Part shown: in pieces, positions 21,207-28,997 of the stretch
Layout: each line of letters starts with the position of its first letter
Numbering within the stretch: the stretch's first letter is position 1
DNA from: Rhodothermus sp.
Lineage (GTDB): Bacteria > Bacteroidota > Rhodothermia > Rhodothermales > Rhodothermaceae
Direction: 5' to 3'
Assembly: GCA_015487635.1 (NCBI GenBank)
Contig: WFPM01000144.1
Coordinates: forward strand, 1 to 42,711
DNA length: 42,711 nucleotides
Translations under genes and position numbers: made by a program
Notes under the pieces: model-generated
The model's database searches: none
Seen by the model: only the letters and a program-made list of their open reading frames with translations
What the model was told of the DNA's origin: nothing

Positions 21207-23099
21207 TCAGGATTCAGGGGTTGTCGCTTCCGGTGCTTCGGCCTCGGTGCCCTCGTAGAGCGCCCGGATCTGGGCCTCGTATTTTTTGTAGAGCGCCGAG
21301 CGCCGCACTTTGAGCGTAGGCGTCAGCGTGCCTTCCTCAATGGAAAGCCGCTCGGGTACCAGCAAAAAGCGCTTGATCGTGGCCCAGGGGTCCATCCCCT
21401 CGTTGGCGCGATCGACGAGCTGCTGGTAGACTTCCAGGATCTTTGGCTCGCGCACCAGTTTTTCGAGCGGCTGGTTGGCGTCGAGCCCGAGCCGCCGCGC
21501 CAGCCGTCGAAGCGCTTCTTCGTCCGGGAAAATGAGCGCTGCCGTGAACTTGTAACCGGGTCCCACCACCAGCGCCTGCTCGACAAGCGGGTCGGCCGTC
21601 AGGCGCTGCTCCAGGGGCTGGGGCATCACGTACTTGCCCGTCGAGAGCTTGAACAGATCTTTTTTGCGGTCGGTGATGACGAGAAAGCCCTCTTCGGTGA
21701 AGTAGCCGATGTCGCCCGTGTGGAACCACCCCTCTTCGTCGATCACCTCGCGCGTGCGCTCCGGATCTTTGTAGTAGCCCAGCATGAGGTGCGGGCCGCG
21801 CGTGAGAATCTCGCCGTCCTCGGCGATCTTCACCTCCACGCCCGGAATGGGCACTCCCACCGTGCCGGCCCGGTTCAGTTCGGGGCGGTTGTAGGTGATA
21901 ACCGGGCTGGTCTCGGTCAGACCGTAGCCCTGAAGGATCGGGATGCCGGCCGCCGCGAAGATGTTGGCCAGCTCGGCCGAAAGGGCTGCCCCGCCCGCGA
22001 TGATGAAGGCGATACGCCCACCCATGGCCTCCCGCCACTTGCTGTAGACCAGTCGGTCGGCCACGGCCAGTTGCACCCGGTAAAGACCCCGCGGCTCGCG
22101 CCCCAGCTCGCAGCGCCGGGCCAAGTCCAGCGCCCAGCGGAAGATCCGCCCCTTCAGGCCGGACATGGCGGCTGCCCGCTCCACCAGCGCCCCGTAGATC
22201 TTCTCGAGCACGCGCGGCACCGTGGCGAACGCTGTGGGCCGCACCTGCCGGAGCGCATCACGCAGGGCATCGGGCGTCGTGAAATAGACGCTGGTGGCAT
22301 GGTACAGATAGCCGTAGAAGAGCGTCCGGGCGAAAACGTGCGTCAGCGGCAGAAACGACAGGGCCACCTCGCCGTCCGGCCCCGGCCGGTACTGTTTGAT
22401 CCCGCTGAAAGACGTAAGTGCGTTGAACGAAATGTTTTCGTGGGAGAGCATCACGCCTTTGGGACGCCCCGTCGTACCGCTCGTGTAGATGATGGTGGCC
22501 AGATCGCCTGGACGGATCTGCGCCCGCAGCCGTGCGATGGCTTCCGGATCGGCCACCCGGCGTTGCCGCCCTGCTTCCAGCAATTGTGTGAAGGTGTAGA
22601 GCGGCCGCCCTTCCACCCGATCTGCGTCCAGCCCGATGGCGTCGACCACCACGACGAACTGCACACCAGGCAGGTCGCATAAAAGCGGCGCGATGCGTTC
22701 GAGCAATGCTCGGTTCGAGACGATGAGCGCCCGGGCCTCGGCGTGCTCGATGACGTAGTGTATCGACTCGGGCGCGTGCGTCAGATAGATGGGCACGTCG
22801 ATCAGGCCGCCGATCAGGCAGGCCATGTCGGCCAAGCAGAAGTAGGCGTCGCTTTCCATGTAGAAGGCCACGTGGGCGCCTCGCTCCAGTCCCATCGCAT
22901 GCAGGCCCAGCGCCAGCGCCTCGGCCTGCTCGGCAAAATCGCGTAGCGAGATGGGCGTCCAGCGCCCCGGTCCGGCCGGTTGATTCAGGAAGGCCGGGTT
23001 CTCGTAGCGCGCCAGCGCTTCGTAGAGCACGTCCGGCAGCGTCTTACCGAGGACCGGCGTGCCCGTATCGGGTGGCGCCGTGTAGATGCGTTCGCCCAT
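21207..23099 (-). CDS. Long-chain acyl-CoA synthetase (AMP-forming)
   Basis: 630 aa; IIYTSGTTGRPKGVMLSHENI, QGYGLTETSPVI, GWFHTGDIGYFTEEGFLVITDRKKDLFKLSTGKYV. Confidence 0.93.
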   Translation of the reverse strand: MGERIYTAPPDTGTPVLGKTLPDVLYEALARYENPAFLNQPAGPGRWTPISLRDFAEQAEALALGLHAMGLERGAHVAFYMESDAYFCLADMACLIGGLIDVPIYLTHAPESIHYVIEHAEARALIVSNRALLERIAPLLCDLPGVQFVVVVDAIGLDADRVEGRPLYTFTQLLEAGRQRRVADPEAIARLRAQIRPGDLATIIYTSGTTGRPKGVMLSHENISFNALTSFSGIKQYRPGPDGEVALSFLPLTHVFARTLFYGYLYHATSVYFTTPDALRDALRQVRPTAFATVPRVLEKIYGALVERAAAMSGLKGRIFRWALDLARRCELGREPRGLYRVQLAVADRLVYSKWREAMGGRIAFIIAGGAALSAELANIFAAAGIPILQGYGLTETSPVITYNRPELNRAGTVGVPIPGVEVKIAEDGEILTRGPHLMLGYYKDPERTREVIDEEGWFHTGDIGYFTEEGFLVITDRKKDLFKLSTGKYVMPQPLEQRLTADPLVEQALVVGPGYKFTAALIFPDEEALRRLARRLGLDANQPLEKLVREPKILEVYQQLVDRANEGMDPWATIKRFLLVPERLSIEEGTLTPTLKVRRSALYKKYEAQIRALYEGTEAEAPEATTPES

Positions 23100-23131
23100 A
23101 GGTATGCACCAAAAAGTGCTTCCCGTCCGTG

Positions 23132-23755
23132 TTATTTTGCAGCCATCTGCGGCAGAGCCTCAGGGGCCAGCACCCCGCGCAGCAGTGTCCGAATGGTCGT
23201 GTCGATAAAGGCTTCCGGATCGATCCGTACATCCAGACGACGAGCCAGCAGCAATGCCACAGCTCCATGCAGAGCCGCCCAGGCGGCGCTGGCCGTTACG
23301 CGCGGATCCTCGATGGCAAACAGGCCCATTCGGCGACCCTCTTCCAGCGTCTGAATGGAAAGCTCCAGGCCACGACGTGCCCGGCGATACTTTTCCGGCG
23401 GGTATCGCTCCATGCGCTCCGGGTGCAGCATGAACATGATTTCGTAGTATTCTGGATTGCGCAACCCAAAGGCCACATAGCGTCGCCAGAGCGCCTCCAG
23501 CCGGGCCACCGGATCGTCGTGACGGGCTGCCTCTTCCCGCAGTTCCTCGTAGAGCAGCCCGAAGCCCTCGTCGATCAACGTATGCACCAGCGCATCCTTG
23601 TTCTGAAAATACAGGTAGATGGCCGTCGGGCTACAGCCGATCGCCCGCGCGATCTTGCGCATGGATAGACTCGTGTAGCCCTCGGCCACCAGCAGGTGGC
23701 GCGTGGCGTCGAGAATACGCCGTCGCAGCGTGCCGTCTGATCCGGCCTTCGTCAT
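23132..23755 (-). CDS. TetR family transcriptional regulator
   Basis: 207 aa; RRILDATRHLLVAEGYTSLSMRKIARAIGCSPTAIYLYFQNKDALVHTLIDEGF HTH; first gene of the beta-oxidation set. Confidence 0.9.
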   Translation of the reverse strand: MTKAGSDGTLRRRILDATRHLLVAEGYTSLSMRKIARAIGCSPTAIYLYFQNKDALVHTLIDEGFGLLYEELREEAARHDDPVARLEALWRRYVAFGLRNPEYYEIMFMLHPERMERYPPEKYRRARRGLELSIQTLEEGRRMGLFAIEDPRVTASAAWAALHGAVALLLARRLDVRIDPEAFIDTTIRTLLRGVLAPEALPQMAAK

Positions 23756-23770
23756 GGCTCTTTGCGCTGG

Positions 23771-23783
23771 TTAACGCTGTTAA
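23771..23783. promoter_or_regulatory. Putative TetR operator
   Basis: Perfect inverted repeat TTAAC-GCT-GTTAA followed by GTTAAAC, 16 bp upstream of the TetR start. Confidence 0.55.
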
Positions 23784-23968
23784 GTTAAACACAAAATGCA
23801 TTCGCTGTCAAGTTTTTTCGAACAGAGCGAACAGGCGTTCAACAGCTACCGGCAGCGGAGCGGACGGATTAGCAGGTGTTCATCCGAGATCCAGATGGCA
23901 GTTGCCAGCATATGTGCGAATCGACCCTGCCAACACGATGCGATATGCAGGTGCGGTGCGTTTTTCGG

Positions 23969-24862
23969 TCACAGGCGACGAATGGAGACGTTGCCCAGGC
24001 CGGCTTCCAGACGCAGAGTTGGTCCTCCGCCGTTAATCGTCCCCCGGGCTTCGGCGCTGATCCAGTCACGGTCAATGCGCACCTCGAAGTCGGAGCTGAC
24101 CGAGCCGATCCCCGTGGAAGCGTCCAGCACGAAACCGGCCCGGGCCGGCACGAAGACGGTTACATTGCCTGCGCCGGATTCGAAGCGGCTGTCTTTTTCG
24201 GGCGACGCGACAAATTCGGCCGTGATGTTACCGGCGCCCGTTTCCACGTCGGCGCTTCCGCGCAGTCCTTTCACCGTAATGTTGCCGGCGCCCGTTTCCG
24301 CTTCCAGGTGTCCTGCCAGCTCCGTCACTTCCACATTACCGGCCCCGGTGCTGATCTGCACTGTCCCCCGAAGGTTGCGAAGCGTCACGTTCCCCGCGCC
24401 GGTTTCGCCTTCAACGGTGCCTTCCAGATCGCGAATGTCCACATTACCTGCGCCGGTCGCAAAGGTCACGTTGAAGCGCCGTGGGACCCGGACCCGGATT
24501 TCCACCCGGATGCGGGTATGTTTGCGTTTCCAGAAGTGCCAGCTTCCGTCCTTGGAAAGCTGCGATTTGATGTAGATCGATTCGCCTTTCTGTTCGAACG
24601 TGAGTTGATGGTCTTCCAGCAGCCGCTCGGCCTCCTCGCGGCGCTCGGTCTGCAGTGTGCGAATGACTTCAACGTAAACGGCTGCTTCCGCGGTTGTGGT
24701 GATTTCCACGTTCCCCCGGTCCATCTCCAGTTCCAGATGCCCTCCTGGAGTCGCCTTGAAGGCGCGCTTCACCACGTCGGTGATTTCCACCAGCCCTTCG
24801 GCCCGGACGGTGCCGACCAGCAACAGCCATCCTACCAGTAACAGACAGACAGATCGACGCAT
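23969..24862 (-). CDS. Secreted DUF4097-type beta-repeat protein
   Basis: Signal peptide MRRSVCLLLVGWLLLVGTVRAEG; successive TGAGNVxxxxLxGxxxxE repeats. Start chosen at the internal Met. Confidence 0.75.
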   Translation of the reverse strand: MRRSVCLLLVGWLLLVGTVRAEGLVEITDVVKRAFKATPGGHLELEMDRGNVEITTTAEAAVYVEVIRTLQTERREEAERLLEDHQLTFEQKGESIYIKSQLSKDGSWHFWKRKHTRIRVEIRVRVPRRFNVTFATGAGNVDIRDLEGTVEGETGAGNVTLRNLRGTVQISTGAGNVEVTELAGHLEAETGAGNITVKGLRGSADVETGAGNITAEFVASPEKDSRFESGAGNVTVFVPARAGFVLDASTGIGSVSSDFEVRIDRDWISAEARGTINGGGPTLRLEAGLGNVSIRRL

Positions 24863-25082
24863 TGTGGCGAGGGGTAAACTGGGTTTCGTTGCGCGATAGG
24901 CTACGAGAAAAGCCACGTTCAGGTTACACACAGCGCTTCATTTTTACCCTGCCGATTTCGCATTCACCCGGAGTTTTTTCTCCAGCTCTCCTCAGCGAGG
25001 CTATCTGCGCCGTTTCATTGTGCGGCACTCGGATTGGACGGTTTTCTGATATCCATCCCTGACACAAACAGACGGTAGTACT

Positions 25083-25859
25083 ATGTGCCAGAAGTGGGCA
25101 AGCTGGGCCCTGGCGCTTTCGTTGCTGATCGCCTCGCCCCTGAAAGGCCAGCAGTTCTTCACCGACTGCATCAGGGATACCGACAACAATGCGACGCTGA
25201 CCATCCCGCTGGAGACGCCGCCGTTGCTTAACGGCGAGCCCATTTCACCGGGTAGCGAGCTGGCAGCCTATACGCCGGAAGGCATCTGCGCGGGCGTGGC
25301 CGTATGGGATGGCCAGCAACCGCTGGTACTGACGCTCTGGGGCGACGATCCGCTGATCACACCCGACACCAAAGAAGGCTTCGCGCCCGGCGATACGATT
25401 CTGTTGCATCTGTGGGATCGGGCGCTGAACCAGCACTTCGGTCCGGATAACGGTCGTTTCGAAGTGCAGTACGCATCGGGCAGCGTGTTTCTGGATCGCG
25501 GAATCTATCAACCCAATGCTCTGTACAAGGTGGCTCGCCTGGCCATCGTGCCGGAGCAACCCACGCCGGTGGAGCCGATAGCCGAGCGGCTTCCGGACGC
25601 CACGCGCCTGCATCCGGCCTATCCCAGCCCATTTCGCACGCACACCACGCTGCAGGTGGATCTGTCGGAAGCTACGCGAGTCCGTCTCGCAGTGTACAAT
25701 CTGATAGGCCAGGAAGTAGCGCGGCTGTTCGAAGGGGCGCTGACCCCGGGCGTCTATCGCTACAGGTGGCGCCCGCAAGGCCTGCCTGCGGGACTGTACG
25801 TTGTCCGATTGGAAGCAGGCGCCCGGCGCTTTCAGCAGGTGATCGTTTACGTGCCCTGA
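25083..25859 (+). CDS. T9SS type A sorting domain-containing secreted protein
   Basis: 258 aa; signal peptide; C-terminal AYPSPFRTHTTLQVDLSEATRVRLAVYNLIGQEVARLFEG..GLYVVRLEAGARRFQQVIVYVP. Confidence 0.82.
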   Translation: MCQKWASWALALSLLIASPLKGQQFFTDCIRDTDNNATLTIPLETPPLLNGEPISPGSELAAYTPEGICAGVAVWDGQQPLVLTLWGDDPLITPDTKEGFAPGDTILLHLWDRALNQHFGPDNGRFEVQYASGSVFLDRGIYQPNALYKVARLAIVPEQPTPVEPIAERLPDATRLHPAYPSPFRTHTTLQVDLSEATRVRLAVYNLIGQEVARLFEGALTPGVYRYRWRPQGLPAGLYVVRLEAGARRFQQVIVYVP

Positions 25860-26170
25860 GCGTCGCGCGTCTCGATGAGACCCTGCGCCTGCAGATCGCG
25901 CATGAGGGCCAGCACGTCCTCGGCGCACTGCTCGAAGGTCACCTCGTACTCTTCGAGCAGCACCTCGCACACCTGACGCACGGAGCGCGGCTCCTGGATG
26001 AGCTCCCAGATGCGGGTGCCGATGGGGTCCAGTCCGTAGTAGACCCCGTTGCGAAGGTTCAGAATAACTACCTCATCGCCCAGCTTCGAGGAGACCTGCT
26101 CGGGAGAAGCGACGACAACGGTTTCCAGCGTCAGCACGGCGTGCGCCATCGGTGTGTCCGTTCGGCTCAT
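25847..26170 (-). CDS. PqqD-family / RiPP recognition element protein (lasso B1-like)
   Basis: 107 aa; VSSKLGDEVVILNLRNGVYYGLDPIGTRIWELIQEPRSVRQVCEVLLEEYEV typical PqqD fold motifs. Confidence 0.87.
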   Translation of the reverse strand: MSRTDTPMAHAVLTLETVVVASPEQVSSKLGDEVVILNLRNGVYYGLDPIGTRIWELIQEPRSVRQVCEVLLEEYEVTFEQCAEDVLALMRDLQAQGLIETRDAQGT

Positions 26171-26189
26171 AGGAATTCAGGAGTTAAAA

Positions 26190-28070
26190 CTACTGTCTTT
26201 TATCGGCACCCGGCAAGAAAACTTGCGCGGGAAGATCGGACGCCTCCGGCTCATAGTGTTGCCGCATCTGCCGCCGCCAGGAGGCGGCGTAGTGGCCGTT
26301 CAGGGCCAGCAGCTGATGGTGCGTGCCCTGTTCGATGACACGCCCTTCGTCCATCACGTAGATCAGGTCGGCCCGCATAGCCGTGGTGAACCGGTGCGTG
26401 ATGATCAGCGCGGTGCGGCCGCGCACCAGCTCGCCGAAGCGGTCCATCCACTCGGCCTCGGTCCACGAATCCATCGCACTGGTGGGTTCGTCGAGCACGA
26501 CGATGGGCGCCTGCCGGTAGAACGCCCGGGCCAGCGAGACCCGCTGCCACTCACCGCCGCTGAGTTCGGCTCCTTCTTCCGTAAACCATTTGCCCAGCAT
26601 TGTATCGTAGCCGTGCGGTAGCTTGCGGGCGATCTCGTCCACCATGGCGCTGCGGGCCGCCCGTTCGATCGCCTCGCGGGTGGGCGGCACCTTGAGGTCA
26701 CCCAGTGCAATGTTGCGGGCCAGCGTATCCTGATAGGGCACGGGAAATTGAAAGAGCACGGTGATGGCATCGAGCAGTTCGCGGCGGTGGAAGCGTCGCA
26801 GGTCGATCCCGTCGATGGTGACGCGTCCTTCGTCGGGGTCATAGAAGCGGCACAGCAGTTTGATGAGCGTGCTCTTGCCGGCGCCGTTGGCGCCTACGAT
26901 GGCGACAGTCTTTCCGGCCGGAATGAGCAGGTCGAGCTCTCGGAGAACCGGGCGGTCGCTGCCGGGATAGCGGAAGGTGACCTTTTCGAAGCGGATGCCT
27001 TCCCGGAGCCGCCGCGGCATGGGCACCGGGTCGTCCGGTTCGGGCAGGACGGTCTGAATTTCCAGAAAAGTAAACAGGTGCTCCAGAAAGAGCGTGTTCG
27101 CGTACATCTGTCCGGCGCTGCTGAGCAACGCACGCATGAGGCCCTGCCCCTGGTTAAAGGCCTGGTAGAACAGGGCCAGGTCGCCCAGTGAGGCCAGGCC
27201 GCGCAGCGCCCGCCCCACCATCCAGACCATCACGAGCGCGGTGGCCAGCAGACCCACCAGTCCGGCCCCGAGGCTGGCCCAGGCCTGACGGCGCATCAGG
27301 TCCAGGCGTCCTTCCCGGAGTCGCCGTCGCACCTCCTGGTACCGCTGCCGGAAGTGGTCGGCCAGATCGAACACGCGCACTTCCGGCGCAAAGAACGCCA
27401 TGGTCAGCAGGCGGTCGAAGTAGCCGGCGCGGCGTTGATCGACGGTGTGGGCCGTCCACCAGGCATGCTCGCGCCGGTGGTGGTGCACCACGACGAACAG
27501 CGCCGGCAGCGTGGTGATGAGCAGCGCCAGCGGGAGCCAGACGCTGTAATGCACCAGAATGGCCGCGATGCTAATGAGCGTGACGCCGTTCTGGAGCAGG
27601 CTGCCCAGGTTATCCAGCAGCGAGAGCGAGCGGCTGGCCGCCTCGCTGTTGGCCCGTTCCAGGTGGTCGTAGTAATCCGGGTTGTCGTAGAAGGCCAGAT
27701 CGACCTCGGCCGCCTTGGCGTGGATCAGGCTTTTCACATGATCCAGCACGTGCTCGGCCTGTGCTGTGCGGATCCAGCTCGTCAATCCGCTCAGCCCCTG
27801 CGAGAGCAGCAACACGCCCCCCATGAGCAGGGCCGGCCACAGGACGGGCTGCACGGTCTCCCAGGAAAGGCCGGTGCCGATGGCGGCCGCCACGGCATCC
27901 ACCAGGTGCTTTGTCAGGTACACCAGGGCGGCCGGCAGCACGCCTCCGATCAGGAGCAACAGCAGCCAGAGCAGTGTCCAGCGGCCCGTCGCTTCCCAGA
28001 TGAGTCGCAGCGCCCGTATCAGATAGGTCGTCTTCAGACGCGCTTCCTGAAGCATCCAGCGCCACGACAC
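26190..28070 (-). CDS. ABC transporter, fused TMD-NBD exporter (lasso D-like)
   Basis: 626 aa; VGANGAGKSTLIKLLCRFYDPDEG Walker A, LSGGEWQRVSLARAFYR signature, IVVLDEPTSAMD Walker B; no C39 peptidase domain at the N-terminus. Start could be GTG at 28070 or ATG at 28055. Confidence 0.9.
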   Translation of the reverse strand: MSWRWMLQEARLKTTYLIRALRLIWEATGRWTLLWLLLLLIGGVLPAALVYLTKHLVDAVAAAIGTGLSWETVQPVLWPALLMGGVLLLSQGLSGLTSWIRTAQAEHVLDHVKSLIHAKAAEVDLAFYDNPDYYDHLERANSEAASRSLSLLDNLGSLLQNGVTLISIAAILVHYSVWLPLALLITTLPALFVVVHHHRREHAWWTAHTVDQRRAGYFDRLLTMAFFAPEVRVFDLADHFRQRYQEVRRRLREGRLDLMRRQAWASLGAGLVGLLATALVMVWMVGRALRGLASLGDLALFYQAFNQGQGLMRALLSSAGQMYANTLFLEHLFTFLEIQTVLPEPDDPVPMPRRLREGIRFEKVTFRYPGSDRPVLRELDLLIPAGKTVAIVGANGAGKSTLIKLLCRFYDPDEGRVTIDGIDLRRFHRRELLDAITVLFQFPVPYQDTLARNIALGDLKVPPTREAIERAARSAMVDEIARKLPHGYDTMLGKWFTEEGAELSGGEWQRVSLARAFYRQAPIVVLDEPTSAMDSWTEAEWMDRFGELVRGRTALIITHRFTTAMRADLIYVMDEGRVIEQGTHHQLLALNGHYAASWRRQMRQHYEPEASDLPAQVFLPGADKRQ

Positions 28071-28148
28071 GGCCAGTATCAGGCTTTACATTAAAAATTT
28101 CGTTGAGGTGAGACGCCGGGAAATACCAGACGGTTTCAGGCGCCCATC

Positions 28149-28367
28149 TCAGAGACCGCTCAGGTCGTCATACGGGCAGCGGTTGTTATGGTGATGATGC
28201 CACCAGTGATGACGACGTCGGCCACGACCACCTCCCCTGTGTTTCCAGCCTCCACCCGGCAGCCCTGGAGGATGCCCCCAGCCCGAACCGGTCATCGTCT
28301 CCAGCGAACCGAATTCCGTCAGTCTGGGACGCGCCCACGACTTCTTGGGCACTACAGCGTCCGACAT
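28149..28367 (-). CDS. Putative RiPP precursor A3 (lasso-type leader, Gly/His-rich tail)
   Basis: 72 aa MSDAVVPKKSWARPRLTEFGSLETMTGSGWGHPPGLPGGGWKHRGGGRGRRRHHWWHHHHNNRCPYDDLSGL; W..P.L...G.....T leader signature; directly upstream of the ABC exporter. Confidence 0.72.
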   Translation of the reverse strand: MSDAVVPKKSWARPRLTEFGSLETMTGSGWGHPPGLPGGGWKHRGGGRGRRRHHWWHHHHNNRCPYDDLSGL

Positions 28368-28476
28368 AGTTGTTCTTTTTTAGTGCAGAGGATCGAAGCT
28401 GCTTTTAATTTCAGAAAGGCGTCCTTCAGAAACCAACAGGCTTTCCCGCGCCGAAGATGCGCTTCTGGCGCAATCC

Positions 28477-28517
28477 AGAAAAGGCGTGATGCCCATTACC
28501 GGCACCACGCCTTTTCT
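28477..28517 (-). terminator. Intrinsic terminator after precursor A2
   Basis: AGAAAAGGCGTGGTGCC-GGTAATG-GGCATCACGCCTTTTCT on the minus strand; 17-bp stem with a single G.U wobble; bidirectional A/T flanks. Confidence 0.75.
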
Positions 28518-28537
28518 CAGATGAACATCCCGTGTCC

Positions 28538-28732
28538 TTACCGGCAGTCGCTGAGCGTACCGGGACCCAGCTCGGCGTCATATCGACCGCCATGCTTCCC
28601 GTACCAGCAGTCACCCGCTGTGACCTCGGCGGCCTTGCCGTGCATCACAAGCATGGGCTTTTGCCAAGGCCGCTTGATCGTTTCACCCTTCATGGCAGCA
28701 GCAAGTTGTATGGTTAATCGGGATGGGGTCAT
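28538..28732 (-). CDS. Putative RiPP precursor A2
   Basis: 64 aa as listed (or 51 aa from internal Met at 28693): MKGETIKRPWQKPMLVMHGKAAEVTA-GDCWYGKHGGRYDAELGPGTLSDCR; W..P.L...G.....T leader; paralog of A1. Confidence 0.78.
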   Translation of the reverse strand: MTPSRLTIQLAAAMKGETIKRPWQKPMLVMHGKAAEVTAGDCWYGKHGGRYDAELGPGTLSDCR

Positions 28733-28739
28733 CTCCTAA

Positions 28740-28895
28740 TTACCGGCAGTCGCTGAGCGTACCGGGACCCAGCTCGGCGTCATACTGCCCCCCCTTTTTT
28801 CCGTACCAGCAGCCATCACTGCTAGCCGTAATCTTCTGCGTTTTGCCGTGAATGGTCAAAACCGGCGTCTTCCAGGAGCGTTTCGTGTTACGCAT
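28740..28895 (-). CDS. Putative RiPP precursor A1 (not in supplied ORF list)
   Basis: Read directly: 51 aa MRNTKRSWKTPVLTIHGKTQKITASSDGCWYGKKGGQYDAELGPGTLSDCR; GAGGTG RBS upstream of ATG; tandem paralog of A2. Confidence 0.8.
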   Translation of the reverse strand: MRNTKRSWKTPVLTIHGKTQKITASSDGCWYGKKGGQYDAELGPGTLSDCR

Positions 28896-28997
28896 AACAG
28901 CACCTCACAACATTGATGACAGGTTTCGGTAGTAAAGATGCAAATGCCCTTGTGGCCATCCGTACCAGGAATGGCGGCACTTACATGCGCTTTTGGC

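Noticed and set aside
18217-21258. 1013-aa plus-strand ORF antisense to the thiolase/HAD genes
   Set aside because: Shadow ORF with no recognisable motifs
28538-28895. Assigning A1/A2 as ordinary class I lasso peptides
   Set aside because: Only two Cys, and no Asp/Glu at positions 7-9 under Thr(-2) cleavage; canonical assignment is not supported
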